DNA of 64,000 nt from Coffea arabica (Eukaryota; Streptophyta; Magnoliopsida; Gentianales; Rubiaceae). Both the position numbers and the translations under genes were made by a program. Shown here in pieces: positions 49,788-62,596 of the stretch. The number at the start of each line of letters is the position of its first letter. Positions within the stretch are counted from its first letter, which is position 1. Where the stretch lies: contig NC_092323.1 of NCBI RefSeq assembly GCF_036785885.1, positions 2,830,501-2,894,500 of the forward strand, in the 5' to 3' direction. The notes under the pieces were generated by a model. That model did no database searches, was not told where the DNA came from, and worked only from the letters and a program-made list of their open reading frames with translations.

Positions 49788-51331
49788 ATGTCGTCCAATT
49801 GCGCAAGAAGATTACTTCAGCAATCTTCATCTTCCGCCAAGGCATTCCTGAGTTCTGGCCCTCGAATATCTCTACCTTCCGTTGCCTCTGGTACAACTAA
49901 GATTGGGGGACTACCTTCCCCTGCCTCGCGCCTTTCCCGTCGCCACAACCTCTTCTCTAAGTCCAGGTACCCCTTTGACGTTGTAAACATGCTTTTTGGT
50001 AGATTTTTGAATGCGTTTATGTTTCTGATTCTTATTTGCAATCCCATTTCTAAAGCAATATACCTTCCATTTTAATGTTCTATTTTATATTTCTTTTTTT
50101 TTTGGGGATAAATAAGGATAGGTTGTCATTGATGGGTGCAGGGTACGAATGGAACTGGCTTGCGGTGAGTCATTGATGCCTCTGCACTCCGTCACTGCTT
50201 CTGCATTGTTAAAATCTATGCTGTCTTCAGAAGTGGGCCAGTGGGGTCGTCTCTCTGAAGGTACTTACTTCGCTCTTTTACTTCGGGCGATGCATTTCTG
50301 CAGCTTCTTTTGTTTTGGTGTCTTTATATAAAATTTTCAGCACTTGTCTTCATGGAGTCATCATGGTTATTTGTTCTTGCTCCTATCACTCGATGAATTG
50401 CGATTGCCAAGTGACTCATTCCTGGTCCTATTACATCATTTATTGCCTGTGACTTATTAGTTTCCACATGCAATGGGTGTTTGCCAAGGCTCGATGTTTA
50501 GTCGTTAATCCCTTCATGTTCCTTCCAATTTATTAACGATCCAGAGTATGGGTGCGTTTCTGTTCAAGGTTGGTGGCCACATTTTATAAGATAGGATTTT
50601 GAGGACTGATTTTAGAACTCTTCTAAGTGTTTTATTCAGGGTCACCGAATTTCGAATAGTTCATGGCTATGTAAAACTTTGCCCTCTGTTTTGGAACCTG
50701 GTTCATACAATTATGAGCCATTCAGTTCATTGCTGATGTTTATTTGTTGATTAATTTTCATGTAAATAGCCCTGTTAAACTCTCTTTGAGGACTGTGTAA
50801 AGAATGAAGGTTGGCTTTAATGTGGGAATTCGATTCCTTGTACCTCTTTGATAAGGGAATATCAAGGTCGAACGTGTGAAAAATGTAATCTGACTCTATG
50901 CAGTACACGGGAGAAAATCTAGAAATGGCCTCTTCAGTCTATCTGGCTTACAGAGTTAAAAGGACTTTATGGTCCATGGTGCATATGGTGTGTCTCTGTG
51001 GCTACTGTGTGATTGTGTGTCTGTGTGTAGAGAGAGAGAGAGAGAGCGTGTGTGTGTTATAAGGATTTTGGACAGCTTTGAAGAATCATTGCATGTTTCT
51101 GCAAATTTATTAGTAATCATGTTCAAACATTGCATTTGATTGTCATATTGTTTCTTTATTATGAAATGAGTGCAGTGGAATGTTAAACTATTGTGCTTCA
51201 AACTTATGCTATGTGGATATAATGAATGCCATGAAATGAGAGAATTTCAGGACATTACAAGTTATGCTTGATGGTTTTGGTTATACTCTTTGTTTTCTTC
51301 TTCCATGACAGGATTTGCAACACCACTATAG
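49788..51331 (+). CDS. NFD6/NOXY2-like small organelle-targeted protein
   Basis: Three exons: 49788-49966, 50142-50260, 51312-51331; 105 aa, ending EGFATPL. The N-terminus (SSNCARRLLQQSSSSAKAF) is Arg/Ser-rich with no acidic residues, typical of mitochondrial or dual targeting. The conserved core is GESLMPLHSVTASALLKSML and WGRLSEG, which I recognise from the family containing NUCLEAR FUSION DEFECTIVE 6 and NONRESPONDING TO OXYLIPINS 2. NFD6 is required for polar nuclear fusion and is mitochondrial; biochemical function is unknown. The terminal exon is only 20 bases; alternative terminal exons may start after AG at 51874 (DAPDKKQLSS...) or at 52031 (EGRASIA). Exons 1-2 are firm, exon 3 is a best guess. 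Confidence 0.8.
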
Positions 51332-52189
51332 CAGGGCCTTTGAATCATTCAGCTCACAAACACTTGGAACAATATTAATGAAAATTGCTCTCTTTCTTTT
51401 CTGTTTTCTAGCGCAAGAATAAGATTCTTGTAAAACTCCCCAGTGAAAATTAAATTTGTGTATTTCAGGAGGTGCTGACTCGTGATGTACATGCTCCTTT
51501 ATAAGGAGAATTTCATTAGCAGCAATGCTTTTAAATTTAGCTGTTCTTCCAACTGGTTTCATACTCATTTCCGTCTGTAGTCATATGGCTGGTTGCAATT
51601 AGCAGTCTTCATGTTCAAGGCGGTGATCTATAATCATTATAGGTGCTTGTATCATCAGGAGATCGACATCTCCTGTTTGCTTGTAGTCTTAGGAGCATAT
51701 CATTGTATTCATTTCCTCATTAACCACATACTGCTTTTTAGATCATTGGCCTACTTGTTACAGAAAGCGGTTTATGCATTTGTAGTGCCACTATATTCTT
51801 GGTTTCGTTCTCTCTTCTGTGCCATTTTGTTGAATGATCTCCTTCATGATTTTGGGCTTCACCATAATTTGTAGATGCTCCTGATAAGAAACAACTTTCC
51901 TCACAAGAAAGGAAATCATTCATATTTGCCTGGGCCACTAATGGAGTTTGACTTAGCTTCTCTGATAATCGCATAATTTTCTGCAATGAAATGAAAGTGG
52001 AACACCAATTGACTCCCGCCTTTACATTGCAGAAGGACGGGCATCAATAGCGTGATGTTATCTGTGGTACAAAACATAAGAAAATCTCTTGCGCTTCAAA
52101 ATCTTATTGATCCGAGTACATGGTTTGTCATTTTCAAATCCATTGGCAGCATGACTTTTGTACAACATTATCTTACCAAGGTAAGATGA

Positions 52190-53421
52190 CTATTGTGTCT
52201 CGTTTATCTGTTTGAGGAATTGCAAGTCCTTCATCTGCATCTGCACAGCTTCTTTTGACAAGGGTTTAGGCGTTGGAAACTTGATTTCTTCACTTCCTTC
52301 TGCCACTCTCTTTATCTTGTCTTTCACAATCTTCTCAATCCCTGGCTGCCCAACGCTGGGAAAGACAGCATTGAGCATGATAAACAGTAGTCTTTCGTCG
52401 TCGTCTTCTATTGGATCCCCTCCAAAACAACAGACGTAAATAGCTTCAAGAGCTTTCTCAGCTCGAATTTCCATTGGGATTGTAGGGGCCGCAGCTCTTA
52501 ATTTTGCCCGTTTCTGGGTGTTGGACATCAAGCAAATATTTAATGAGAAAATTATACTATAGATAACCTAGTATTAACAAATATTATGGAGTAAGCAACA
52601 TTTAATGAGAAGATCATATTGTAGATAACCTAGCGTTAACGAGGATTTAGACTCCAAAAGAGCTGTACAAAATTGACCATGTCGAACATTGACAAAAGGA
52701 GGACTCATCAGTAGGAAGAAAAAAAAAATGCGTGAAAGGCCGACTGACCTCCCTTGCTTCATTCATCATCGCTATGAATGTTTCCTCTTCAAATTCAATG
52801 TCATTGGATATCCGCAGCCTAGCTACCCCTTCCAATATTTCCTCCGACTTAAGCAGACCAGCGCCTACTGCAGCCAACCAGCAGCATAGCAGCACATACA
52901 AAGGGTCCCCTGACTACAAAGTGATTCTAAATCAAATGAAACCGGAAAATTTTCATGTGACAGAGCAACAAGATAAAGCAAACGACATTTTATGACAGTT
53001 ATAACGGGAAACGACGGTTGATAGATATTCATACTCGGCCTCGTCGTTCTTGAAATTCATACAAGGCTCTTGAATCATTAACGGAACACTTGTTTCCGAC
53101 CCTCCTCCTAAATTCAGCAAAATCAATTATATCACCGCCAACGCCTCCTTCGTCACTGAGAATTCTGGCCACAAGGCCTATCACGGGGAGTGAACCAATG
53201 ACCTTATTGGCAAAACCAGAGAGAGTGTTGCTTTCTTCCATGTAAGCTTTGACGAGTAAGACCCCATTGCAGTTCGGAGCTCTAGCCCTAGTGGGGATTC
53301 CGTAAAGATGGCGCAAGTAAAGGAGAGACGGCGAGACGGCCTTGCAGGTATGGTTTGGGCAGGCAGCAGTAGCAGCAGTAGTAGAGTGTAGATTCGTTTG
53401 GAGAGAGGAGAGCACCACCAT
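52190..53421 (-). CDS. PSA3: Photosystem I assembly factor PSA3, chloroplastic
   Basis: Three exons on the minus strand: 53421-53035, 52913-52749, 52513-52190; 291 aa. PSA3 is a stromal factor that promotes photosystem I assembly with PYG7 (maize and Arabidopsis work, family knowledge). The first ~60 residues form a Ser/Thr/Ala-rich transit peptide. The mature part contains GFANKVIGSLPVIGLVARIL, then RRVGNKCSVNDSRALYEFQERRGR, GDPLYVLLCCWLAAVGAGLLK, IEFEEETFIAMMNEARE, EIRAEKALEAIYVCCFGG and MLNAVFPSVGQPGIEKIV. It ends in a Gln/Lys-rich tail. The exon 1-2 junction is set by the TTTGTAG acceptor (phase 0, giving GRSGDPLY). All borders are GT-AG. No defects seen. Confidence 0.9.
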
Positions 53422-54504
53422 GATTGCTAAAGGATTATAGTCTCGTTTAATACTGGCCTCTCATTTCTCCCTTGCGTGATATTTAGATATTCGGCAATGT
53501 AGAAGAAAATATTTTAAACAACTGTAAGAGTTTAAGTTCCTCTTTTTCTACATTATATTTGCATGTTTTATATATTTAAAATACGATTTTGTGTAGTGGT
53601 GGGCTATAAGGCATTCATTAAAATATATTTCAGGTGTTATATTTTTAAAAAAATATAAGATTAATTAAAAAAAATAAATAAATATAAGAAAGTGTAAGCA
53701 AGATTAAATAAAAAAAATATACATATACAATAGAGGACAATAATTATTAATACGCGTATATATATGATAAGTTAGATGAATATCAGATGTATTAATGAGT
53801 GCTCTAAAAGCTCCAATTAGACTAACCCTTTAAAATATAATGATTGAGTTTAGATATTCACTTTAGCAATCTATTAGAGAATAGCTACCACTCAATGCAG
53901 GGTAAAATAAAGAGTATAGTCTAGCATAATTTGTGACAAAGTTTAAAATAATGAAGGTTCTGTTTGGAAAGGAAGTATTTAAAACAGCTTGTTCAATATT
54001 CATTTGTCAATCATCCGGAATTTAGTAAATTTTTTAAAGCAAATTCGATTCTTTAATATTCAAATTATTTATGTCTATATACACAATACATACAATGTAA
54101 TAGAATAAGCTATGTGGTATTAGCACTTTTTTGTTATCTTTTAAATTTTCTTTTTATACATTCAGTGCTAAAGGTTATTCGGTCCCAACATTAAAAAACA
54201 AAAAAGAAACACCACCCTCGAGATAATAACCCACTCCTTTACTTTTTTATTTTTTTTATGTAATCCTCCCCATATTGCGTGATTGCATTGAATTTCGACT
54301 AATTACTTAATTAGGACTCAAGCACTGTTTGATTCTCTCAACATTATTTTTTCCATGCACAAGATTGGACTCGAAACCAACCTTAAGGGATGTCAAACTC
54401 TTTTCTCTATCTATACGATTGGAACCCAAGATCTCAGTTCAACAGTGTGTTAAATTCCTTATCGCTTAACCTAACAACCTACAAAACCTCCTTTATTATC
54501 TACA
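53422..54504. other. Upstream of PSA3, AT-rich intergenic DNA
   Basis: Likely PSA3 promoter in the first few hundred bases, then AT-rich sequence with TA repeats near 53755-53770. No gene recognised. Confidence 0.4.
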
Positions 54505-54512
54505 CACCTAGG

Positions 54513-55184
54513 TAAGGGTGGCAATGGGGCGGGTTCCCCTCCCCCATCCCACGTCCCGTTGCCTATTAAATCGCCCCGCCCCGCTTCCCCCGTAGGGGGT
54601 TAAAAATTTTTATTATAATTAAATTTTAGCAAATAATCAAATACTAAAATATCAACACATCACTAAATTATTATTCATTATAACTTCACAATTGAAACTC
54701 ATAAAAATAATTAAATAAAAGTTATTTGAATATAATCTAATATGATATAACAAATATAACTAAAATAATCAAATTTTCACTTTTGATACAAATACAATTA
54801 CTAAATTATTATAATATTTTTTTTAGAAAAAGTGATATTGTATTAAGTGTAATTAGGAATTTAATATAAATGTATTAATAAATTTAGTATAAATAATTAA
54901 TAAATTTTATTAATAGACATATATAATTAGTAGTATAATTGATCATATCAATTATATTACATATACTAATATACATTAAATGATACATATAACTAATAAT
55001 ATCATTATTATAAATTTATAACTAATTAAATTAAATATTATATATATATAGTTATGTATATATATATATCTTTATTTTTTTTAAAACAGATGGTAGGACG
55101 GGGGTATACCGCCCCGTTTTTAAATGGGGGGAAAAAATTTCCCCCGCTCCCGCCCCAAAACCCTCGCCGCCATTGCCATCCTTA
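54513..55184. mobile_element. Non-autonomous hAT element with GC-rich ends
   Basis: Perfect 8-bp duplication CACCTAGG (54505-54512 and 55185-55192). Ends TAAGGGTGGCAATGG and, reversed, TAAGGATGGCAATGG. GC-rich termini (CCCCGCC/GGGGCGG) flank an extremely AT-rich centre of about 480 bp. No coding sequence. The organisation parallels the element at 48508-49043. Confidence 0.88.
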
Positions 55185-55192
55185 CACCTAGG

Positions 55193-56161
55193 ACATTCTA
55201 CAAGCGTATCGCACCCAAAATGATTGCCGTATCCTTGAACATTCCACAAGCGTAGCTGTTAGTAATAACTTTCCATTTTTCTTTTTGGATCAATTTTCCT
55301 TTATTACGAAAAGTATGACTAAGTTGAACATAAGAGTTTAAACCTGGAAAATAGGATTATTCAGGCAAAGTGGGTTTAAATACCCCACAATTGGTGCAAA
55401 TAAAATAGGAGAGAATCGCAGTTTTGGTATCGAATATTTAGATTTCAAACATTTTTAGTCCCTAAAGTTTAGATGTAAACAAATGCAGTTCCAAATGTTT
55501 AAGTTTTCATTCACATTTAGTCCTAATTAATGATTTTTACCAATTAATTAAAGATGACTAATTATTCACATTTTATTCACCTAAGTAATTAGTTTTTAAC
55601 CTAAACTATTTTTTTAAAAAAATTGAATTTTTGGATTCAAACATTTAAAAAATTTAAAAAAGATATTAGAGAACTCTCTGTGTACCTCCTAGTCCCTGGG
55701 TTGGAAAAAAAAAAAAATACAAACGACACATTTGGCGGCACTGCTTTACGTCACTTCACTTCGCTTTACTCCTCTGCCTTTCGCCCCGCAATCCAATCAA
55801 ATTAGGGAAAAATGCAGAAGCTGCTCCAATATCAAATCAAGTGATACAGGGAAGAAGTTAGTCCACTCCACTACTGTCACTGACTCCTCACTTCCTCTCC
55901 CTCCAGCTCTTTTGCACCACAATTCGCGAAAAAAGAAGAAGAAGAAAAAAAAAGGTCTGCGCATGTTACTTGCAACTTTTTTTTTTTTTTTTTTTTTTTG
56001 TGAAGGCGTAGTGATGATTATAACTAGTACTATTATTGAGTCGCTGATCGTCCGATATCAATTTCATATGGCACAATCAATTTTTGTGCTTTGTTGTTCC
56101 TCTGTCAATCATTACTTGTTGGAGTCAGAGTCGGAGACAGGCAAGGAGCAGAGAAAGGACT
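55193..56161. other. Upstream of VEN4
   Basis: Includes AT-rich repeat remnants (55430-55620), A/AAG tracts at about 55928-55955 and a T-run at 55978-56000. The 174-codon frame at 55732-56256 crosses these tracts and overlaps VEN4 exon 1 in another frame, so I do not believe it. Confidence 0.4.
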
Positions 56162-59100
56162 ATGGGGGCGTGTTGCAACGATGGCGTCACCTCATCGCCC
56201 AGTTACAACTTCTTTCCCTCTCAAGATATGAGATTCTCCAAGCACGTTCACGATAATGTCCACGGCAACATTTATCTTGATCCGGTAATCTCCTCTACTT
56301 TTTTCCCACCCCCCCATTTGTTTTTTTTTTTTAAATTTTTTTATTTTTGGGTAAATTACTTCGTTCCGTGAAAATTTGTCCGGATTTTATTGGTATTTAC
56401 AACAAATTGTGGATTGCTCAGTAAATTTAACCGCTGCAGTTGTAGTGCTAAAATCAATTGATTCTTTGTGTAACTAGAGTGAGTGATGGATTTGAATGGA
56501 ATTTGTGCTACTTAGCCAACATCACCTTATCTTTTTAAGGCTTTCTGCCAGTAGTACACTACTGTCTTTGAAATATAGGTACTTTCTTTTGTGCGGCTTG
56601 GAAAACTTTTATCTCGCAGTAGTGTTGTAAATGTGTTGCAAATCATTGAGTAATTTTGACTCCTTCCGATTTGTTGCAGATTGTTTTGAAGTTTATCGAT
56701 ACTGAACAGTTTCAAAGGCAAGTTTGTAAATATATGTCAATCGTGTGTTTCCTGTATTGATATGATTCTGTGTTCCTTGTTTTTCCCCCTTTTCCAAGTC
56801 AGTGTGCTGATGTTTCATTTTCTTCTCATCATAGCTATCCAAGTGACTGTTATGAGAATGGTATATTCTGACTCGATATTTTCTTGTCTACTTGCAGGCT
56901 TCGCGATCTTAAACAGCTAGGTAAGCTCTCCTACATGTAACCATCACCAGCCGTTGGTTGGTTGTTCTAAAATCATGCCTCTAAAAATTACTTAGTCAAA
57001 GTTTGTCGCATGTTTTAGGTATGGCACACATGGTTTATCCAGGAGCAGTGCACTCTAGATTTGAACATTCACTCGGAGTCTATCAGCTTGCTGGTGAGGC
57101 TGTTCATCGACTCCAAAGCCACCAAGTATGATATCTCTAATAGTCCAGTAATTGTTTTAACCAAGCTTTAATCCTGCAATCAAGTATTTTTAACATAGTT
57201 AATGGTCCTTTTGTAGGGCTCGGAGCTTGATATTGATAACTTTGATTTACAAACAGTGAAACTTGCTGGTAAGTATGGTTTCTAGATTATTATCGTCCTT
57301 GTCTGGTAACGAACATATTCATTTAAATAGTATGTGTTGAATACGTACTCATTTTGCCTTACTTTGATTGTCTATTGCTACTTTATTGATACTTCATTTC
57401 AATTGGTAGGGCTATTACATGATATTGGCCATGGGCCTTTTAGTCACTTATTTGAACGCGAGTTTCTTCCCAAAGTTCTCAACGGATCTGAATGGTAATC
57501 ATATTCATTGAACGCACCATTTTTATATTTGTCTAGTTTTAGTTTTCACTTTCGGATGCTATAGTCTCTTAGTTAGCGGGCTGTTGCTTTCCTAGTCTGG
57601 ACCGGAAATAGTAACTGACAGTTTAACAAGAGAGTAAAGACATTGTGATGTTCTATTCGCGGTAACTTTCTAGTTTCTGATTGTTCTTAAAATCAGCCTT
57701 ACATGATAAAAATGTTTAGGACCACTTTCAGGCTTTGTTGAACATAATATTCTGTTATATTATTTCATTATAGGTCTCATGAACAAATGTCAGGGGATCT
57801 GATTGATTATATTGTTGATGCACATCATATTGAAGTCGACCCTGAGAAGATTAAAAGAGTCAAGGTAGGTTGATTATTGATAGGGTGCATTTTAGTGAAA
57901 TATTTTGCTAATATTGCATAATTGTTTTGACTAAATATTTCACTATTTGGGGGACTCTACTCAGGTTTTGTGTTTGGTGTTAATTACAGGAAGTGGTGAC
58001 AAAAAGGTGCTGAAAATCAACATTCCAGAAGACTTCCTGACAGTTAGGCGTGTCCATGCCTAACTCCAACCTTCAAGTCCGGAATTATCGGGATTATTTG
58101 TTCAAGGGAAGCTTCCTAAAATGAGTGAAGTAGCGGGCTACAAATTTGGAAATCAGTGGGGTCACTCCAAAGGAAAGTAGAAGCTGAAGAAAGTGACTTG
58201 TAATAGGATTTGTTATTTAGGAAGTGATTGGTATTTGGATACCAATTAATTAGGAGGAAAACTAGGACTAGGGTGCATTTCTTTCTCTGGTGGGCCTGGT
58301 CGCGAAAGGAATCAATTCATTTACCTTTTTGGGTGGCTAGAAACATAGAGAAGAATTGTACTTCTTTTGGATCTTTGACTTTGCTTGCTTTTTGGCACAA
58401 CTAGGAGGAAACAAACGAAAAAGTCACAATTGTTGACTTGTTCTAATTCTTTTCCCTTGTTTTGACCGAATTGGAGAGACATCAGACTCTCTTTATACTT
58501 TTGCTACAGACAACCGAAGGAAACGATATTCCTTGTTCTTTTCTTTCTCTGTTAACCGATTTTGGGGAGACAAGAATTGACGGTTTTTCTCAATTATTTT
58601 GACGGCTTTTCTCAAATGAACAAGCCATGCATAACAATTGAGAAAAGCCGTCAATTCTTGTCTCCCAAAATCGGTCAACAGAGAAAGAAAAGAACAAGGA
58701 ATATCGTTTCCTTCGGTTGTCTCTAGCAAAAGCATAAAGAGAGTCTGATGTCTCTCCAATTCGGTCAAAACAAGGGAAAAGAATTAGAACAAGTCAACAA
58801 TTGTGGCTTTTTCGTTTGTTTCCTCCTAGTTGTGCCAAGAAGCAAGCAAAGTCAAAGATCCAAAAGAAGTACAATTCTTCTCTGCATTTCTAGCCACCCA
58901 AAAAGGTAAATGAATTGATTCCTTTTACGGCCAGGCCCACCAGAGAAAGAAATGCACCCTAGTCCTAGTTTTCCTCCTAATTAATTGGTATCCAAATACC
59001 AATCACTTCCTAAATAACAAATCCTATTACAAGTCACTTTCTTCAGCTTCTACTTTCCTTTGGAGTGACTCCACTGATTTCTAAAATTGAAGTCCGCTAC

Positions 59101-62100
59101 TTCACTCATTTTAGGAAGCTTCCCTTGTGCAAATAATCCTGAGAATTCCAAACTTGAAGGTTGGAGTTAGGCGTGGGCACGCCTAACTGTCAGGAAGTCT
59201 TCTGGAATGTTGATTTTCAGCACTTTTTCTTCATCACTTCCTGTAATTAACACAAAACCTGAGTAGTCCCCCAAATAGTGCAATATTTAGTCAAAACAAT
59301 TATGCAATATTAGCAAAATATCTCACTAAAATGCACCCTATCAATTATTCTGGATTTCTACTACTCACAAATTTCCTTCTTCCTTGGCTGGGATGATTTG
59401 TGTTCTTGGGCCCCAGGTTGTATTTGGTAAAAGGCTTAAAGGAAATTTTTAAGGCAGCTTATTTATGAAACTTCATATAAATGTTCATCTGCAAATTGTA
59501 GTTGACAAGCATTTTATGCGAAAACTTGGTTATAGTAATTTGAAAATACTAGATGTCAAGGGAAAGATACTTGAGCGAATTTTTTACCTTTTATGTCACC
59601 AACCAGCTGCTAGGACATTCATCTAACCTAGATCTTTACGAATTTTTGCCTTACAGTGCTTTTGCCAATTTTTACTGCTAGTAATATCTCGTATATTGTG
59701 GTTTTTGATCAGCTACTGTACTTATTGAATCAAAAGAAAAGCATTTACCTTTGTATCCCTTAGTATACACTAAACAACATTTCTGATGGACGATCATCAA
59801 GTTTTTGAGTTTTGACTGGCATGAGATTCTTTCTCCAAATTCTCCTGATCATGATTGCTGAAGCAATCTAATTTTCATGCATAATGTAAAAGATGCTTCA
59901 ATTGACTTATTGGCATGTTTCTTGACATTTATTTTCTTATTATATAGAAGCTGCACTTATTTATTTGTTTATTTTGTCATTAATTCACAGGAGATGATAC
60001 TTGCAAGTTCCAAATTTGCTTTGCCGAAGGTTGAATCTCTTTAGTTTAGTTCACATTTTCTTGATGGTGCCTGCAATAACCTTTTATTGCTTAGATTGAT
60101 AGTTATCTAACTTGTTCTAGTTAATTATGTTTATTTTCTTTCAATCTGTAGAGTGCAAAGGAAAAGCAGTTTTTGTATGACATAGTGGCAAATGGTCGAA
60201 ATGGAATTGATGTTGACAAGTTAGTCTATTTCCTTGGAATTGGCGTTATCTTCATGAAAGTCGTGCTTTGCTAATTCTCATCTTCTTTGTGCTATTTCTT
60301 ATACTACAGATTGTTAATTTCTCAAGTGTCTGATGTATTTATGAGACTTCTATGTTCGCTGGCAGGTTTGATTACATAGTCCGTGATTCCCGAGCATGTG
60401 GTCTAGGATGCAGCTTTCTGTATCAGAGGTATAGTTGATTCTGTTTTGACTTCCAAAAAGATACATAGCAGCATGATTGCAAAGAATTGATGCAAAGCAG
60501 ACCAGGCAATAATGTTGAAACTTGTCTTCCATTTTTTTTCCCTTTTGTAGGTTAATGGAAACAATGAGAGTTTTGGGTGATGAGATATGCTATCTGGCCA
60601 AGGATTGTAAATATCCTTTTGAAACATTTCGGATTTGTCGTTAAAATCTGTCCTTATGATAAACTGACAATTCCATATGGAAAATCTGCAGATCTGACCA
60701 TCCACAAATTATTTGCCACTCGAGCTGATTTGCATCGAACAGTTTATTCTCATGCAAAAGTGAAGGTGTGCTGGTAGATGTCTTCTTACGTGCCTACAGC
60801 CTATTTGTTCACCTGAAAAGAACTCAAATGATTGGTGTAGAGTCTGACATGTGATTTTTATTTTTTAAAATTATTTTTTTTTTTTTTTTTGGGCATTTGA
60901 AATATTTGGATTACTTGCAGGCAATTGAGCTAATGGTTGTGGATGCCCTACTCCAGGCAAATAATTACCTAAATATAACTTCTCATATACAGGATCCTTC
61001 TGAGTATTGGAAGGTATATAGACCCGTTTAGAATGATTTTCCAATGTGTGTCATTATTCCTGTAGAGGCTTCTTAATTGACTTAGCATCTCTGTCATGCT
61101 TATGTTTGCAGTTAGATGACACGATAATCAAAACTATTGAAACAGCTCCAGACCAAGAATTAAAGGAATCTAGGGATCTGATCATTCGTATTCGAAGAAG
61201 AAACTTGTACCAGGTAATGAAGCTCTAGATTACGGCTAAAGAATTATATAATGAGCTATAATTTACATATCTGCTTATTTTTTTTTCACCCATCGTTTGG
61301 TTTCTCTTTAGAAGTTATTGTGTTTTCGAAAGTGCAGTTTAAGCTTCATTTCTTCCTTTCTTTTTTTTTTTTTTGATTAAAATCTGTGTACAGTTCTGCA
61401 ATGAGTATGCAGTTCCCAAGGATAAATTGGAACATTTTAAGGATGTTACTGCACTAGACATTATCTGTTCCCAGGTACTAGATATCATATCCTACAGTAA
61501 AGATGATATCCAGGCTTCTTTGCTGGAACAGAATTTGTTTTATTGAATACTGAGAATGTGTACCTTTCTTTTTTGGCGTAGAAAAATGGTGGGGTGATAC
61601 TAAGAGAGGAAGACATTGCTGTTAGCAATGTTAGAATAGATCTGACTCGTGGGAGGCATAATCCTCTAGAAAGGTATTCTGAAATACATGAGGCTTTTAT
61701 GCTGCCTGAGTTATTAATCTATCTCTAGCACTGATGATTTTTCCTGAATATGTGTTCCTTCTTGCAGCATCCACTTTTTCAAGGTAATAATGTTTCAGTT
61801 GTTTTTCAAGCATGCTGGGTCACAGATTTTATACCTATTTCTCCTTTGATGCTTTCCACACTGCATTTCCTGATAGTAACGTATTCAGGATTATGAGAGT
61901 GAGGAGAAGTTTTCCATTGCTGATGATCGCATCAGCCACTTGTTACCAACATCTTATCAGGATATGATAGTCAGAGTGTACTCCAAAAAGCCAGAACTGG
62001 TACGTATCCAACATTTTAATTTTGCTGGAAGATTTTCAGTGTCTGTAATTTGAACGAACTTCTGCTACATATCTTTGTAGGTAAGAGTTGTCTCTGAGGC

Positions 62101-62182
62101 ATTTGAGAACTTTCAGTTAAATACTTATGGAACTAAAGCTCAAGTGCACGAAACACCAGAGAAGAAAAAACGTCGGATATGA
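56162..62182 (+). CDS. VEN4: SAMHD1-like HD-domain dNTP phosphohydrolase (VEN4)
   Basis: Nineteen exons: 56162-56284, 56680-56717, 56898-56920, 57019-57125, 57217-57268, 57410-57494, 57774-57864, 59991-60029, 60152-60219, 60366-60428, 60551-60606, 60692-60765, 60921-61013, 61112-61213, 61394-61474, 61582-61673, 61768-61783, 61889-61999, 62081-62182; 471 aa, all phases agree. Plant VENOSA4 is the SAMHD1 homologue that controls dNTP pools and chloroplast development. HD metal ligands are intact: His in [11 protein letters not shown], the HD pair in [13 protein letters not shown], and the distal Asp in [14 protein letters not shown]. Other landmarks: [13 protein letters not shown], and a basic C-terminus EKKKRRI resembling a nuclear signal. 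The N-terminus starts MGACC. Intron 2 is GC-AG (AAG/GCAAGT). Intron 7 holds a 1.47-kb foldback. No SAM domain is seen, as is normal in plants. Confidence 0.96.
57876..59345. mobile_element. 1.47-kb near-perfect foldback (palindrome) element in VEN4 intron 7
   Basis: The sequence from 57876 (ATTGATAGGGTGCATTTTAG) is mirrored by its reverse complement ending at 59345. The arms are about 700 bp each and differ only by scattered substitutions and small gaps. The centre is near 58600-58634, with a loop of about 40 bases. It interrupts no exon. I found no coding sequence (a frame across the centre is a palindrome artefact) and no clean target duplication (flanks GGTTGATT and TATTCTGG differ), so the superfamily is unassigned. 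If transcribed with VEN4 pre-mRNA it would form a long hairpin. Confidence 0.85.
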
Positions 62183-62596
62183 CATATGTGGTTTGGGTTA
62201 TCTATCCTTGTCCGGTTATGACATTTACGGTTTGGGTTATTTATCCTCTATTTATTACTCTTAAGTTCTTTTGATTGTAAGACTTTTGCCCAAATATGTA
62301 CATGAACCCCTTCTGCACGTCTCATTCTTGCCAAAAAATCTCAAATGAATTTGTAATGGTACACTTCCACCATGTACAGCCAGATGGGAAAGATCATTGC
62401 AGAAAAGCTTGAATTGTCCCACTTAGCTTTTAGCACTCTCTAATCTTTTGATCATTTTTTGGATTATGCCTTGCCATTTGAAATTATTCTAAGTTATGTA
62501 AATTCTTCTCTGTTTACTTTTGTGCTGCAGTTCTAGATATAATCTTTTTAAAAAAAAAATTATTTTTAATGATTCTGGCTCATCTCAACTGCAAGA

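Noticed and set aside
55732-56256. 174-codon plus-strand frame
   Set aside because: It passes through AAG/A and T homopolymer tracts and overlaps VEN4 exon 1 in a different frame; no domain is recognisable.
58493-58768. 91-codon minus-strand frame in VEN4 intron 7
   Set aside because: It spans the centre of the foldback, so both halves are mirror images; a palindrome artefact.
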